From: Lachnospiraceae bacterium | GTDB taxonomy: Bacteria; Bacillota_A; Clostridia; Lachnospirales; Lachnospiraceae | Assembly: GCA_009911175.1 (NCBI GenBank) | Contig: QXWX01000028.1 | Span: forward strand, 1-63,672 | DNA: 63,672 nucleotides | Direction: 5' to 3' | In this document: positions 34,478-43,107 of the stretch, one piece after another | How the letters are laid out: every line of letters starts with the position of its first letter | How positions within the stretch are numbered: position 1 is the stretch's first letter | Program-made: the position numbers and the translations under genes | Notes under the pieces: model-generated | Told to the model about the DNA's origin: nothing | The model's database searches: none | Seen by the model: the letters and a program-made list of their open reading frames with translations, nothing else

Positions 34478-36049
34478 ATGCTGAAACTGATGATCGTAGA
34501 CGATGAATATTTAATCCGCCAGTATATACGCAATTGCATCGACTGGAAAAAGCTTGGATACAGGATTGTTGGAGAATTTGAATCTGCCGCATCCGCTTTG
34601 CGGGCAGCAAAAGAAACCAGGCCGGATGTTGTATTGACGGATATCTGTATGCCGGAGATTGACGGACTGTCTTTTACAGAAAAAATAAAAGAGTGCTTAC
34701 CGGATGTGAAGGTTATCGTAGTAACTGGCCATGATGACTTTGCATATGCGCAGAGGGGGATTCAGGTAGGATTGGACAATTATCTGCTGAAGCCTGTGAA
34801 TGAAGAGGAATTAAAAGCAGTTGCACTAGAGACGAAAGAACGGATATTGGCAGATAAAAAACAGAATCTGTTATTTCAGGAGCTGGCAGATTACCGGAAA
34901 GAAAATGAGACTATAGTACGGGAATATTATCTGCGGAAGCTTTTGGAAATGGATGCGGAAGAAGAGATACTGAATTCACCGATCATTCACCAGTGGATTC
35001 CTGGAAATTGGGACTTTTTTCAGGCAGCTGTGCTTGGATTTGATGACTTTTCTCAAATATTAGCCGGAAATCACATCAAAAAGGGAGATTCAGAATGGCT
35101 GGAACGATATTTGCAGCTTCATGCGGGAAAAAGATTTGTATGGGTGCCAGATAAATTTGGACATATGGTATTGATCTGTCTCTGTTCTGATTTCATGTGG
35201 GAACCGTTTTTAGAACAACTGGAAGTGGAATGGATGGATACATTTCACTTCTCGATTGCGTATGGAATAGGAATGGAACAATACAGCATAGAGGATATTC
35301 ATGAATCCTATCTTTTGGCAAATAACCGTCTGAATTGTGCGATCGCATTTGGTGATAACCGGTATCGAAATAATCGAGAGGGACAGCAGGCGGAACGCAG
35401 AGTCAGGCCGATCGCATTTACGGATCTGAAAAAACTACAGCAATATATAGAAACAGATTCCCCCGCCCAAATGCTGTCTCTGGTTGACAAATGGTTTGAA
35501 GGCTGGAAGCATACAAATCTGATGGACCTCTCGTATCTGCGCCTGCAGCTGCTGAACGCGGTGTTCTATCTCTATTTGATGAATCACGGATCGACAGAAA
35601 ACTTTCAGGAGGAATATAACCAGCATTATCAAAAGGTATTCCAGACACCTACACTGCATTTTTTGCAGGAGTATTTTGTTGAGATCTGTAAAAAGATGAT
35701 GAAAAGATGCGGAGAGAACAGCAGTGCACGTCCGTCCAGATTGATTTATACGATCAAACAATACATGGAAGAGCATATCAGTGAACCGGAGCTGTCACTG
35801 GCATCGGCGGCAAAGGTTTTTTATCTGAACAGCAGCTACCTGAGCAGGATTTTTAAGAAGGAGACGGGACGGTCTTTCGTAGAATACCTCACAGATCTGC
35901 GCATTGAAAAAGCAAAATTACTGCTGAAAAACAGCGACCTGAAAATTTACGAAATTGCAGAAAAGGTGGGAATTGATAATCCAAATTATTTTGGTATTTT
36001 GTTTAAAAAAGTAGAGGGCTGTTCTCCGCTGGAATATCGAGGAAGATAA
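34478..36049 (+). CDS. YesN-like AraC-type response regulator
   Basis: A 523-residue response regulator. The receiver domain has MIVDDEYLIRQ (acidic pair), the phosphorylated Asp55 in VLTDICMPEIDG, VVTGHDDF and the Lys in LLKPVNEEEL. The long middle region is of unknown fold. Residues about 425-523 are a double AraC helix-turn-helix (LASAAKVFYLNSSYLSRIFK, then LKIYEIAEKVGIDNPNYFGI). The start at 34478 follows GAGGAGA. It probably activates the downstream importer and perhaps the rhamnosidase operon; the promoters of both lack a good -35 and carry TAAAAAT repeats. Confidence 0.93.
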   Translation: MLKLMIVDDEYLIRQYIRNCIDWKKLGYRIVGEFESAASALRAAKETRPDVVLTDICMPEIDGLSFTEKIKECLPDVKVIVVTGHDDFAYAQRGIQVGLDNYLLKPVNEEELKAVALETKERILADKKQNLLFQELADYRKENETIVREYYLRKLLEMDAEEEILNSPIIHQWIPGNWDFFQAAVLGFDDFSQILAGNHIKKGDSEWLERYLQLHAGKRFVWVPDKFGHMVLICLCSDFMWEPFLEQLEVEWMDTFHFSIAYGIGMEQYSIEDIHESYLLANNRLNCAIAFGDNRYRNNREGQQAERRVRPIAFTDLKKLQQYIETDSPAQMLSLVDKWFEGWKHTNLMDLSYLRLQLLNAVFYLYLMNHGSTENFQEEYNQHYQKVFQTPTLHFLQEYFVEICKKMMKRCGENSSARPSRLIYTIKQYMEEHISEPELSLASAAKVFYLNSSYLSRIFKKETGRSFVEYLTDLRIEKAKLLLKNSDLKIYEIAEKVGIDNPNYFGILFKKVEGCSPLEYRGR

Positions 36050-36104
36050 ATATAAACTTTTTGAACAGGATTATTTTATATGATGGGGTTGTACAATGTG
36101 GATA

Positions 36105-36149
36105 TAAAAATACAGAATATGTAAAAATATTTGTATAATTAGTAAAAAT
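36105..36149 (+). promoter_or_regulatory. Putative activated promoter of the second importer operon
   Basis: TATAAT at 36134-36139 has no recognisable -35 (TACAGA at the expected place). TAAAAAT motifs lie at 36105, 36122 and 36143. This resembles the region upstream of the rhamnosidase operon and fits control by the YesN-like regulator, though A/T-richness makes chance matches likely. Confidence 0.4.
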
Positions 36150-36220
36150 GCAAAGAAAAAGAAGGGACTCTAAGAGTTATAATCAAAATACCAGAAAAAG
36201 TTATAAAATCTTTTGACAGG

Positions 36221-36265
36221 AAGGAGGAGGTTATCGGGATTGATACCGATAACAAAGAAACGATG
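36221..36265 (+). promoter_or_regulatory. Distant Shine-Dalgarno bridged by a hairpin to the start codon
   Basis: AAGGAGGAGG (36221-36230) lies over 30 bases from the only suitable ATG (36263). Between them GTTATCGG and CCGATAAC form a perfect 8-bp hairpin with an 8-nt loop (36230-36253), leaving nine bases before ATG. When folded, the site sits at normal distance. The palindrome might alternatively be a protein operator. Confidence 0.55.
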
Positions 36266-37564
36266 AAAAATTGGTGGAGGAAAGGCGGTGCAGTCTGTAT
36301 GGCAGCGGTGCTGGCTGTATCATTGGCTGCCTGTGGAAGTACAGGAGAAAGCAAAACAGAAAGCAAAGGAGAAGAGAATACCTCAGATGTGGGAGAGCAG
36401 ATTGAACTTACACTGGGACATATTTATGTAGATGCCTCCAATGGTCAGACCGTTGCATGGGAAAAGGCGCTGAACGAATATAAAGAAGCCCATCCTAATG
36501 TAACGATCAAGGAAGATAAGGCTGATAATGATGCTTACAAAACAAAACTGAAGACGACACTTGCAGCAGGCTCTGCCCCGGATGTGTTTTGTTCCTGGGG
36601 AGGCGGATTTTCAACTTCCTTTGTGGATGCGGGGATGGTAGAAAATCTGGACTCTTATGTGGAAAGCGGTGTGATTAATATGGATGAAATGCTTCCGAAT
36701 ATCTGTAACAATTTCTACTATGATGACTCCCTGTACGGCCTTCCGTTGGACAGCTTCTTAGGCGTACTGGTATGCAACCAGGAGGTATTTGATGAATATG
36801 AAGTAGAAGCACCGGAGACACTGGAGGATCTGTATGAGATTTCAGATGTATTTAATGCAAACGGTATTGTGCCTATCGCTATGGGAGAGAAGGATAAGTG
36901 GCCGGGTCTGTTCCCCTTTGGAATTCTGGCTCTTCGTTACGGTGGAGTGGATGAAACAACAGCACTTCTGAACGGTGAGGGAAAATTTGACCAGGAATAT
37001 GTGAGAAAGTCAGCAGAAACTTTGATCGAAATGGTTGATAAGGGAGTATTTTCGGATAGCTCGGTTGCCCTGACAAATGATGAGGCTCTGAATGAATTTC
37101 AGCAGGGACGTGCCGCAATGTACTACAGCGGAACCTGGCAGGTAGGTGATTTTATCGGAGAAGGCATGAATCTGACATTGGTAAATTTCCCGTCGATCGA
37201 AGGCGCTTCTGGTGATCAGAATGCGTATATCGGCGGTGCGAGCGCCACTTTGATGGTATCTGCAAAATCTGAAAATGTGGAAGCGGCTGTGGAACTTGCT
37301 GTATTTATGAGCCAGAAGTTTTCAGATTATGCCTATGAAACCGGAGCGATTCTTCCTACCTGGATCTATGAAGGAGATGCAGAGCTTCAGGATTTCCAAG
37401 TGAGATTAGGGGAACTGATGGAAGGAGCGGATGGTTTTTGCCTTGCATGGAATACACTTCTGGATGCAGAAGCAGCAAGTGTCCATGAAAATTGTACACA
37501 AGGATTCTATGCAAAGCAGATGACAGTAGATGAATATATCAAAGCAATGGATGCGACCCGCTGA
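36263..37564 (+). CDS. Sugar ABC importer binding lipoprotein, rhamnoside locus
   Basis: A 433-residue solute-binding protein. The signal peptide ends in the lipobox SLAACGS (Cys24), followed by a Ser/Lys/Glu linker and the two-lobed domain (IELTLGHIYVDASNGQ, LYGLPLDSFLGVLVCNQEVF, MYYSGTWQVGDF). The start ATG at 36263 is the only good one in frame; its ribosome binding site is 33 bases upstream but brought close by a hairpin. The acidic, aromatic-bearing binding lobe is typical for oligosaccharides. A rhamnose-containing glycan is likely from context. Confidence 0.9.
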   Translation: MKNWWRKGGAVCMAAVLAVSLAACGSTGESKTESKGEENTSDVGEQIELTLGHIYVDASNGQTVAWEKALNEYKEAHPNVTIKEDKADNDAYKTKLKTTLAAGSAPDVFCSWGGGFSTSFVDAGMVENLDSYVESGVINMDEMLPNICNNFYYDDSLYGLPLDSFLGVLVCNQEVFDEYEVEAPETLEDLYEISDVFNANGIVPIAMGEKDKWPGLFPFGILALRYGGVDETTALLNGEGKFDQEYVRKSAETLIEMVDKGVFSDSSVALTNDEALNEFQQGRAAMYYSGTWQVGDFIGEGMNLTLVNFPSIEGASGDQNAYIGGASATLMVSAKSENVEAAVELAVFMSQKFSDYAYETGAILPTWIYEGDAELQDFQVRLGELMEGADGFCLAWNTLLDAEAASVHENCTQGFYAKQMTVDEYIKAMDATR

Positions 37565-37608
37565 TTTTTTCGAAATTTTGACTGGTTTGTAACACTTTCT
37601 TACGGAAT

Positions 37609-37630
37609 GCGCGGCAATCATTTGCCGCGC
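37609..37630 (+). promoter_or_regulatory. Intra-operon RNA hairpin between binding-protein and permease genes
   Basis: GCGCGGCAA-TCAT-TTGCCGCGC, a perfect 9-bp stem with a four-base loop, enclosed by a weaker TTTGTAA/TTACAAA pairing. No T run. It occupies the same place as the hairpin at 18177-18220 in the other importer operon. Confidence 0.65.
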
Positions 37631-37659
37631 AAGCGATTACAAATAGCGAGGGGATAGAA

Positions 37660-38541
37660 ATGAACCGATTTATGGGAAATAAAAAGGCAATTGCTGTTTT
37701 CATCCTGCCGTCACTGTTTTTGTTCGGCGGCCTGCTGCTTGTGTCGATTGGATTCTCTGTTTACTACAGTACCCTGGAATGGAGCGGGATCGGAGAGGGC
37801 ACTTTTATCGGGGCACAGAATTATTTTGAGATGCTTCAGGATGTGATCTTTCAAAAATCAGTAAAAAATTCAATGCTTCTGGCTGTTCTGACGTTATTGC
37901 TCCAGCTTCCCTTTGCTCTGTTTCTGGCACTGATTCTGACTTCCGGTATCAAAGGAGAAGGGATTTTTCGCACGATCTATTTTATTCCGGTAACGCTTTC
38001 TACCGTAGTTGTAGGACAGCTTTGGATGAAGATATATAATCCGAATTACGGGGTTCTGAATTCCTTTCTACAGTCAGCAGGACTGGAATCTTTGACACAT
38101 AACTGGCTGGGGGATGTAGATACGGCGTTATACTGTGTGATTGCCGCAAATATCTGGCAATATATAGGATATCATATGTTGCTTTTGTATGCTGCAATCA
38201 AATCAATACCACAGGATATCTATGAATCGGCCCAGATTGATGGAGCGACAGGGGTAAAGGCGGCAATGAGGATTACGATTCCATTAATCCTGCCGACATT
38301 GAAAACCTGTGCGATTTTTGTGATCACGGGATGCCTGAAAGCTTTTGACCTGATTTATGTACTGACAAACGGCGGACCGGTAAACGCAACGGAAGTTCCG
38401 AGTTCTATGATGTTTAACAGCATTTTTGTGATCAACCGTTATGGCTATGGAAGCGCGATGGCAATTTTTATTGTGGCGGAATGTGTGATCATTGCGTTTG
38501 CTCTTCAGAAAATGATCAGGACACGGCAGGTAGAATATTGA
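37660..38541 (+). CDS. Sugar ABC importer permease 1, rhamnoside locus
   Basis: A 293-residue permease with six membrane segments and the ATPase-docking EAA motif IPQDIYESAQIDGATGVKAA. It starts at 37660 behind a GAGGGGA site. With the next protein it forms the pore for the binding protein encoded upstream. No ATPase gene is in the operon. Confidence 0.93.
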   Translation: MNRFMGNKKAIAVFILPSLFLFGGLLLVSIGFSVYYSTLEWSGIGEGTFIGAQNYFEMLQDVIFQKSVKNSMLLAVLTLLLQLPFALFLALILTSGIKGEGIFRTIYFIPVTLSTVVVGQLWMKIYNPNYGVLNSFLQSAGLESLTHNWLGDVDTALYCVIAANIWQYIGYHMLLLYAAIKSIPQDIYESAQIDGATGVKAAMRITIPLILPTLKTCAIFVITGCLKAFDLIYVLTNGGPVNATEVPSSMMFNSIFVINRYGYGSAMAIFIVAECVIIAFALQKMIRTRQVEY

Positions 38542-38557
38542 AAGGAGATGTGGAAAC

Positions 38558-39409
38558 ATGAAGAAAATATTCAGCAGGCGGACCGGAAATCCTTTCATCC
38601 GTTTTATACTTATGATGTTCTTGATTTTTTTTGCGCTCTTCCAGATATATCCTTTGATATGGCTTGTGTTTTTTTCTTTTAAAAGTAATGAAGAAATTTT
38701 TGGAGGAAATATATTGGGACCGCCGAAGATCTGGAAAATAGAAAATTACAGAAATGCGCTTATGGGAGGCGATGTACTGACATATCTGCTAAACAGTATT
38801 TGGATTTCCATGGCAGTGATTTTTTTGTCGACGATCCTGATCGCAATGGCAGCTTACGCGATCAGTCGCATGAAATGGAAATTAAGCGGCGTTGTTTACT
38901 GGATCTTTATGGCGGGACTGACGATTCCGATTCATGCGACTTTACTTCCGCTTTTTATTTTATTTAAAACGATGGGGGTGCTGAACACTCCGCTGTCGCT
39001 GATCATACCATATACAGCATTTGCGTTGCCGTTTGGAATCATGGTGCTGAGAAATCACTATGAAACAATTCCGCGTGAGATGGAAGAAGCGGCCTGCATT
39101 GACGGATGCAGTATTTATCAGACTTTTTTTCACATTATCCTTCCGCTGGTGCGTCCGGCTTTGGCGACAATTGCAATTTTTTCCTTTTTATCATCCTGGA
39201 ATGAGTTGATGTTTGCCATGACGTTTATCAGTGATACGAAATATAAGACGCTGACGGTCGGACTGCAGAGTCTGACAGGGATGTACTATACAGAGTGGGG
39301 GCCTGTCGGAGCAGGAATGGTGGTTGCTGCGCTCCCTGTATTGATTATCTATGTCCTGTTAAGCAAACAGGTACAGAATGCCATGCTTGCCGGCGCAACC
39401 AAGGGCTGA
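38558..39409 (+). CDS. Sugar ABC importer permease 2, rhamnoside locus
   Basis: A 283-residue MalG-type permease with six membrane segments, the EAA motif IPREMEEAACIDGCSIYQTF and the C-terminal QVQNAMLAGATKG. The start at 38558 follows AAAGGAGA, 16 bases after permease 1. It is the last gene of the locus. Confidence 0.93.
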   Translation: MKKIFSRRTGNPFIRFILMMFLIFFALFQIYPLIWLVFFSFKSNEEIFGGNILGPPKIWKIENYRNALMGGDVLTYLLNSIWISMAVIFLSTILIAMAAYAISRMKWKLSGVVYWIFMAGLTIPIHATLLPLFILFKTMGVLNTPLSLIIPYTAFALPFGIMVLRNHYETIPREMEEAACIDGCSIYQTFFHIILPLVRPALATIAIFSFLSSWNELMFAMTFISDTKYKTLTVGLQSLTGMYYTEWGPVGAGMVVAALPVLIIYVLLSKQVQNAMLAGATKG

Positions 39410-39441
39410 GATATGAAAAAAAAGAGATATGTAGAGGAGAG

Positions 39442-39480
39442 GACTGTATAATATCACGGAATATCATACAGTCTTCTTAT
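39442..39480. terminator. Bidirectional terminator between the importer operon and sigK
   Basis: GACTGTAT and ATACAGTC pair, extended by an AATAT/ATAT portion, followed by TTCTTATTT. Located between convergent genes. Confidence 0.6.
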
Positions 39481-39481
39481 T

Positions 39482-40105
39482 TCAGGTATGAAAAAAAATC
39501 CGCAGCTTTTCCACTGCGCTTTTTTCAATCCTGGATACATATGACCGGGAGATCCCGAGCTGCCGGGCGATTTCTCTCTGGGTATATTCTTCTCCGTTAT
39601 ACAGTCCATACCGCATTTTCAATACCAGCTTTTCACGCTGGGAGAGTTCATTTTCTACCTTTTCGTAGAGCTTCTGGATATTTTCCTTGAGATAGAGCCG
39701 TTCCGGGACATCCTCCTCTTCCGTTTCGATGATATCATAAAGCTTGATCTCATTCCCTTCCCGGTCCGTGCCGATCGGTTCATACAGGGAGATCTCCCTG
39801 CATGTTTTTTTACGGGACCGAAGATACATCAGGATTTCATTGTCAATGCATTTGGAGGCATATGCCGCCAGCCGGTTTCCTTTTTCCGCATTGAATGTAG
39901 CCACTGCCTTGATCAGCCCAATGGTTCCGATGGAGATCAGGTCTTCCTGGTCTTCTTCCAGGTACTGGTACTTTTTGATCACATGTGCGACGAGCCGTAG
40001 ATTCCGTTCGATCAAGATATGCTTTGCCTGAAGGTCTCCTTCCGTATATTTCTGGATGTAGTATTTCTCTTCCGAAGGAGTGAGGGGATTGGGAAATGAT
40101 TTCAA
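39482..40105 (-). CDS. sigK: Late sporulation sigma factor SigK, intact and without pro-sequence
   Basis: A 207-residue sigma-70-family factor that directs late mother-cell transcription in sporulation. Region 2 is IERNLRLVAHVIKKYQ and EDLISIGTIGLIKAVATF, then YASKCIDNEILMYLR; region 4 ends with REIARQLGISRSYVSRIEK. A TTG start at 40105 is chosen for its AGAGGTG site; a GTG six codons earlier has none, and an in-frame TAA lies just beyond. The protein therefore begins at KSFPNPLTPSEEK, where the mature part of Bacillus SigK begins, so no membrane pro-sequence is encoded. The gene is not split by a skin element. Confidence 0.88.
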   Translation of the reverse strand: MKSFPNPLTPSEEKYYIQKYTEGDLQAKHILIERNLRLVAHVIKKYQYLEEDQEDLISIGTIGLIKAVATFNAEKGNRLAAYASKCIDNEILMYLRSRKKTCREISLYEPIGTDREGNEIKLYDIIETEEEDVPERLYLKENIQKLYEKVENELSQREKLVLKMRYGLYNGEEYTQREIARQLGISRSYVSRIEKSAVEKLRIFFHT

Positions 40106-40444
40106 GACGACACCTCTTGGCACATTTGATATAGTTTATGTGGAAATATGGGATTTTGTGCTTTTCCACTTAAAATTGTTGCGTGCGTTAAAAAAAGAGG
40201 TTGACAAGCCTCAGCCAGATAAGGTATGATAACAGACATCAAGCGGTACTTTCTGTACCGGGCAATCCGGCCGTTTCGGTCAAGATTCATCAACTTGTGG
40301 TAACTGAAAACTGCGGTCAGCAATGCGGACATTCTTTTCCTGTGGAAAGTACGGTTCTCAATTCAGTCTCATTCACAAATGAAAAATTGTGTATTGCAGA
40401 TACCTGACCGCAAAATTTTTTCATAACAGAAAGGAAGTGTATGA
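40106..40444 (+). promoter_or_regulatory. Promoter and long structured leader of comM
   Basis: TTGACA (40201-40206), an 18-base spacer and TATGAT (40225-40230) form a good promoter. The leader before the start codon is about 210 bases. In it TGCGGTCAG (40312-40320) is perfectly complementary to CTGACCGCA (40404-40412), which is followed by AAAATTTTTT, a terminator-like end. CAAT/ATTG extends the pairing and CACAA/TTGTG forms an inner hairpin. This may be an attenuator. The base run 40106-40200 holds nothing else that I recognise. Confidence 0.45.
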
Positions 40445-41977
40445 ATGAGCTTCAGCACAGTATTATCTGCATCCATGTTTGGTTTAAAGGTGGAATTTAT
40501 CCATGTGGAGGCGGATGTGAGCAACGGCCTTCCGGCGTTTCAGATGGTGGGATACCTTTCGTCGGAGGTGAAGGAGGCGGCCGAACGGGTGCGCACGGCG
40601 ATCCGCAATTCCGGCCTGGATTTTCCGGCAAAAAAGACGGTCATCAACCTGGCGCCGGCAACGATGAAGAAGCGGGGGGCGGCCTTTGACCTGCCCATTG
40701 CAGTCAGTATCCTGCTTTCCCTGGGCAGACTGGACTCCGAGGCGGTTCGATCCATGCTGATCCTGGGAGAACTGAGTCTGGACGGCAAGGTACGGAAGGT
40801 ACCCGGCATCCTGCCGATCGTGGCGGAGGCCAGAGCTGCCGGAATCCACGCCTGTATGGTACCACGTGTCAATGCGGCGGAGGGGGCGCTGGTCGAGGGG
40901 ATCGACGTGATCGGTGTGGAGAGCCTGGAGGAGACATATCGATACCTGAGCGGAAAAGTACAGATTGCGCCGGAAACCTATCCGGCAGTCAAACAGCAGG
41001 GAGAGACTGTCCATGGCCTGGACTACGGCGATATCTGCGGCCAGGCGGCGGTGAAGCGCGCGGCGGAGGTGGCGGTGGCAGGAGGACACAACCTGCTCCT
41101 GATCGGCCCTCCGGGAAGCGGAAAATCCATGACTGCCCAGCGGATTCCCACCATCTTTCCCGACATGACGCTGGAGGAAAGCATGGAGGTCACGAAGATC
41201 TACAGCATCCTGGGAATGCTGGACAGCGAAAAACCCCTGATCCAGAACCGCCCCTTCCGGAGTGTCCACCATACCTCCACCAAGGCTGCGCTCGTGGGAG
41301 GAGGAAAGATACCGGTTCCGGGAGAGATCAGCCTGGCCCATGGGGGAGTGCTGTTTCTGGATGAGCTTCCGGAATTTCAGAAAAATGTGCTGGAAGTGCT
41401 GCGCCAGCCTCTGGAGGATCATCAGGTGCGGATCACCAGAAGCCAGGGCAGTTACCTGTTTCCGGCCAATTTTACGCTGGTGGCGGCTATGAACCCCTGC
41501 CCCTGCGGCTGCTATCCGGACATGAACCGGTGTACCTGTACGCCCGGACAGATTCAGCACTATCTGGGGAAGCTCAGCCAGCCCTTCCTGGACCGGATGG
41601 ATATCTGCGTGGAAGCGCCCCGGGTGGAGTATGAATCTCTTTGCGCCAAAGGGAGGGAAGAAACCTCCGCCCAGATCCGGGAGAGGGTCTGCCGTGCCAG
41701 GGAGGTGCAGAACCGGCGTTACCAGGGCACAGGCATCCTGACGAACGCCATGCTGGGGGTTCAGGAGACGAACCGGTGGTGCGTGCTGGGGGAAGCGGAA
41801 GAAACGCTGATGAAGCAGGCGTTTTCCAGCCTCGGGCTGACCGCTCGGACCTATTACAAGATCTTAAAGGTGGCCCGTACGATCGCCGATCTGGACGGAG
41901 AGGAGCAGATTTTGGAAAAGCATCTGAAGGAAGCGGTGGGATACCGCACACTCGACAAAAAGTATTGGGGGCGATAA
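40445..41977 (+). CDS. comM: ComM/YifB-family Mg-chelatase-like AAA ATPase
   Basis: A 510-residue protein, the normal family length. An N-terminal Lon-protease-like fold (LPAFQMVGYLSSEVKEAAER) is followed by an AAA domain with Walker A LLIGPPGSGKSM, LFLDELPEF as Walker B, and the zinc-like MNPCPCGCYPD cysteine segment, then a C-terminal Mg-chelatase helical domain. ComM is a hexameric helicase that promotes branch migration during natural transformation. It is followed one base later by dprA, another transformation gene, which supports the call. Confidence 0.93.
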   Translation: MSFSTVLSASMFGLKVEFIHVEADVSNGLPAFQMVGYLSSEVKEAAERVRTAIRNSGLDFPAKKTVINLAPATMKKRGAAFDLPIAVSILLSLGRLDSEAVRSMLILGELSLDGKVRKVPGILPIVAEARAAGIHACMVPRVNAAEGALVEGIDVIGVESLEETYRYLSGKVQIAPETYPAVKQQGETVHGLDYGDICGQAAVKRAAEVAVAGGHNLLLIGPPGSGKSMTAQRIPTIFPDMTLEESMEVTKIYSILGMLDSEKPLIQNRPFRSVHHTSTKAALVGGGKIPVPGEISLAHGGVLFLDELPEFQKNVLEVLRQPLEDHQVRITRSQGSYLFPANFTLVAAMNPCPCGCYPDMNRCTCTPGQIQHYLGKLSQPFLDRMDICVEAPRVEYESLCAKGREETSAQIRERVCRAREVQNRRYQGTGILTNAMLGVQETNRWCVLGEAEETLMKQAFSSLGLTARTYYKILKVARTIADLDGEEQILEKHLKEAVGYRTLDKKYWGR

Positions 41978-41978
41978 G

Positions 41979-43058
41979 ATGAATCCATATGAATACTGGC
42001 TGGCTGCGCTCTCCATTTCTGACCGGAAAAAAACTTTGCTTTGCAAATACATGAAATCGGCAGAGGGAGTCTATTATATAGAAGAAACAACTTTAAACAG
42101 GTTTCGGTTCTTAAATGAAAGAGACTGTAATACAATGATTCAGGCGAAAAAAATATGGGACTTGCAGGGAGAATACGACCGCCTTTTGAAAAAGCAGGTC
42201 CGTCTTGTCACCTGCCAGAATCCGGAGTACCCGAAAAAGCTGGCAGATATCCCGGACAAACCCTATGCTCTTTATGTCAAGGGGAGCCTTCCGGACGAGC
42301 GGCTGCCTGGCGTTGCCATTGTGGGAGCAAGGAACTGCAGCCGTTATGGGGAAAAATATGCCTTTGAATTTGCCCAATCCCTGTCCGGACACGGGATCCA
42401 GGTCATCAGCGGTCTGGCCCGGGGCATTGACGGCGTGAGTCAGCGGGGAGCGCTGGTGGGGCAGGGAAAGACCTTTGCCGTCCTGGGCAGCGGAGTGGAT
42501 ATCTGTTATCCCCGGGAGAACATCGGACTTTACGGAGATATTCTGGAGATGGGGGGCGGGATCCTCTCAGAGCTTCCGCCGGGGACCCCTCCGAAGCCGT
42601 ATCATTTTCCCAAAAGGAACCGGATCATCAGTGGCCTTTCCGACCTGTTGCTGGTGATGGAGGCCAGGGAAAAAAGCGGCTCACTGATCACGGCGGACAT
42701 GGCGCTGGAGCAGGGAAAGGACGTCTATGCCCTGCCGGGGCCTGTGGACAGCAGTCTGAGCCGGGGCTGCCATCAGTTGATCCGGCAGGGGGCAGGGATC
42801 CTGATCTCCCCGGAAATGCTTTTGGAGGAGATGGGGATTTCCGGAGGAAATTTTCAGGAAAAAAACGCGGAAGCAAAAAAAATGCTTGAAAGTCTGGAAG
42901 ATATGGTGTATAGTTCAGTTGTTCTTTATCCCAGGAATATCGGACAGATTATGGACGAGTCCGGACTTTCGGCTCAGGAAGTATTGGAAACACTGGTTTC
43001 CCTGGAGATCAAAGGATACGTTCAGGAAGTTTCGAAAAATTATTATGTCAGAGTATGA
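41979..43058 (+). CDS. dprA: DNA processing protein DprA
   Basis: A 359-residue DprA/Smf protein that loads RecA on incoming single-stranded DNA. The Rossmann-like core shows VAIVGARNCSRYGEKYAFE, ISGLARGIDGVSQRGAL and FPKRNRIISGLSDLLLVMEA. A C-terminal winged-helix-like segment follows (QIMDESGLSAQEVLETLVSL). It starts right after the comM stop codon and is followed by topA, so the three probably share transcripts. Confidence 0.94.
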   Translation: MNPYEYWLAALSISDRKKTLLCKYMKSAEGVYYIEETTLNRFRFLNERDCNTMIQAKKIWDLQGEYDRLLKKQVRLVTCQNPEYPKKLADIPDKPYALYVKGSLPDERLPGVAIVGARNCSRYGEKYAFEFAQSLSGHGIQVISGLARGIDGVSQRGALVGQGKTFAVLGSGVDICYPRENIGLYGDILEMGGGILSELPPGTPPKPYHFPKRNRIISGLSDLLLVMEAREKSGSLITADMALEQGKDVYALPGPVDSSLSRGCHQLIRQGAGILISPEMLLEEMGISGGNFQEKNAEAKKMLESLEDMVYSSVVLYPRNIGQIMDESGLSAQEVLETLVSLEIKGYVQEVSKNYYVRV

Positions 43059-43107
43059 TCATATGTGGAAGATCTGCGGATTATCCACTCGGGAAGGAAA
43101 GGTTTAC

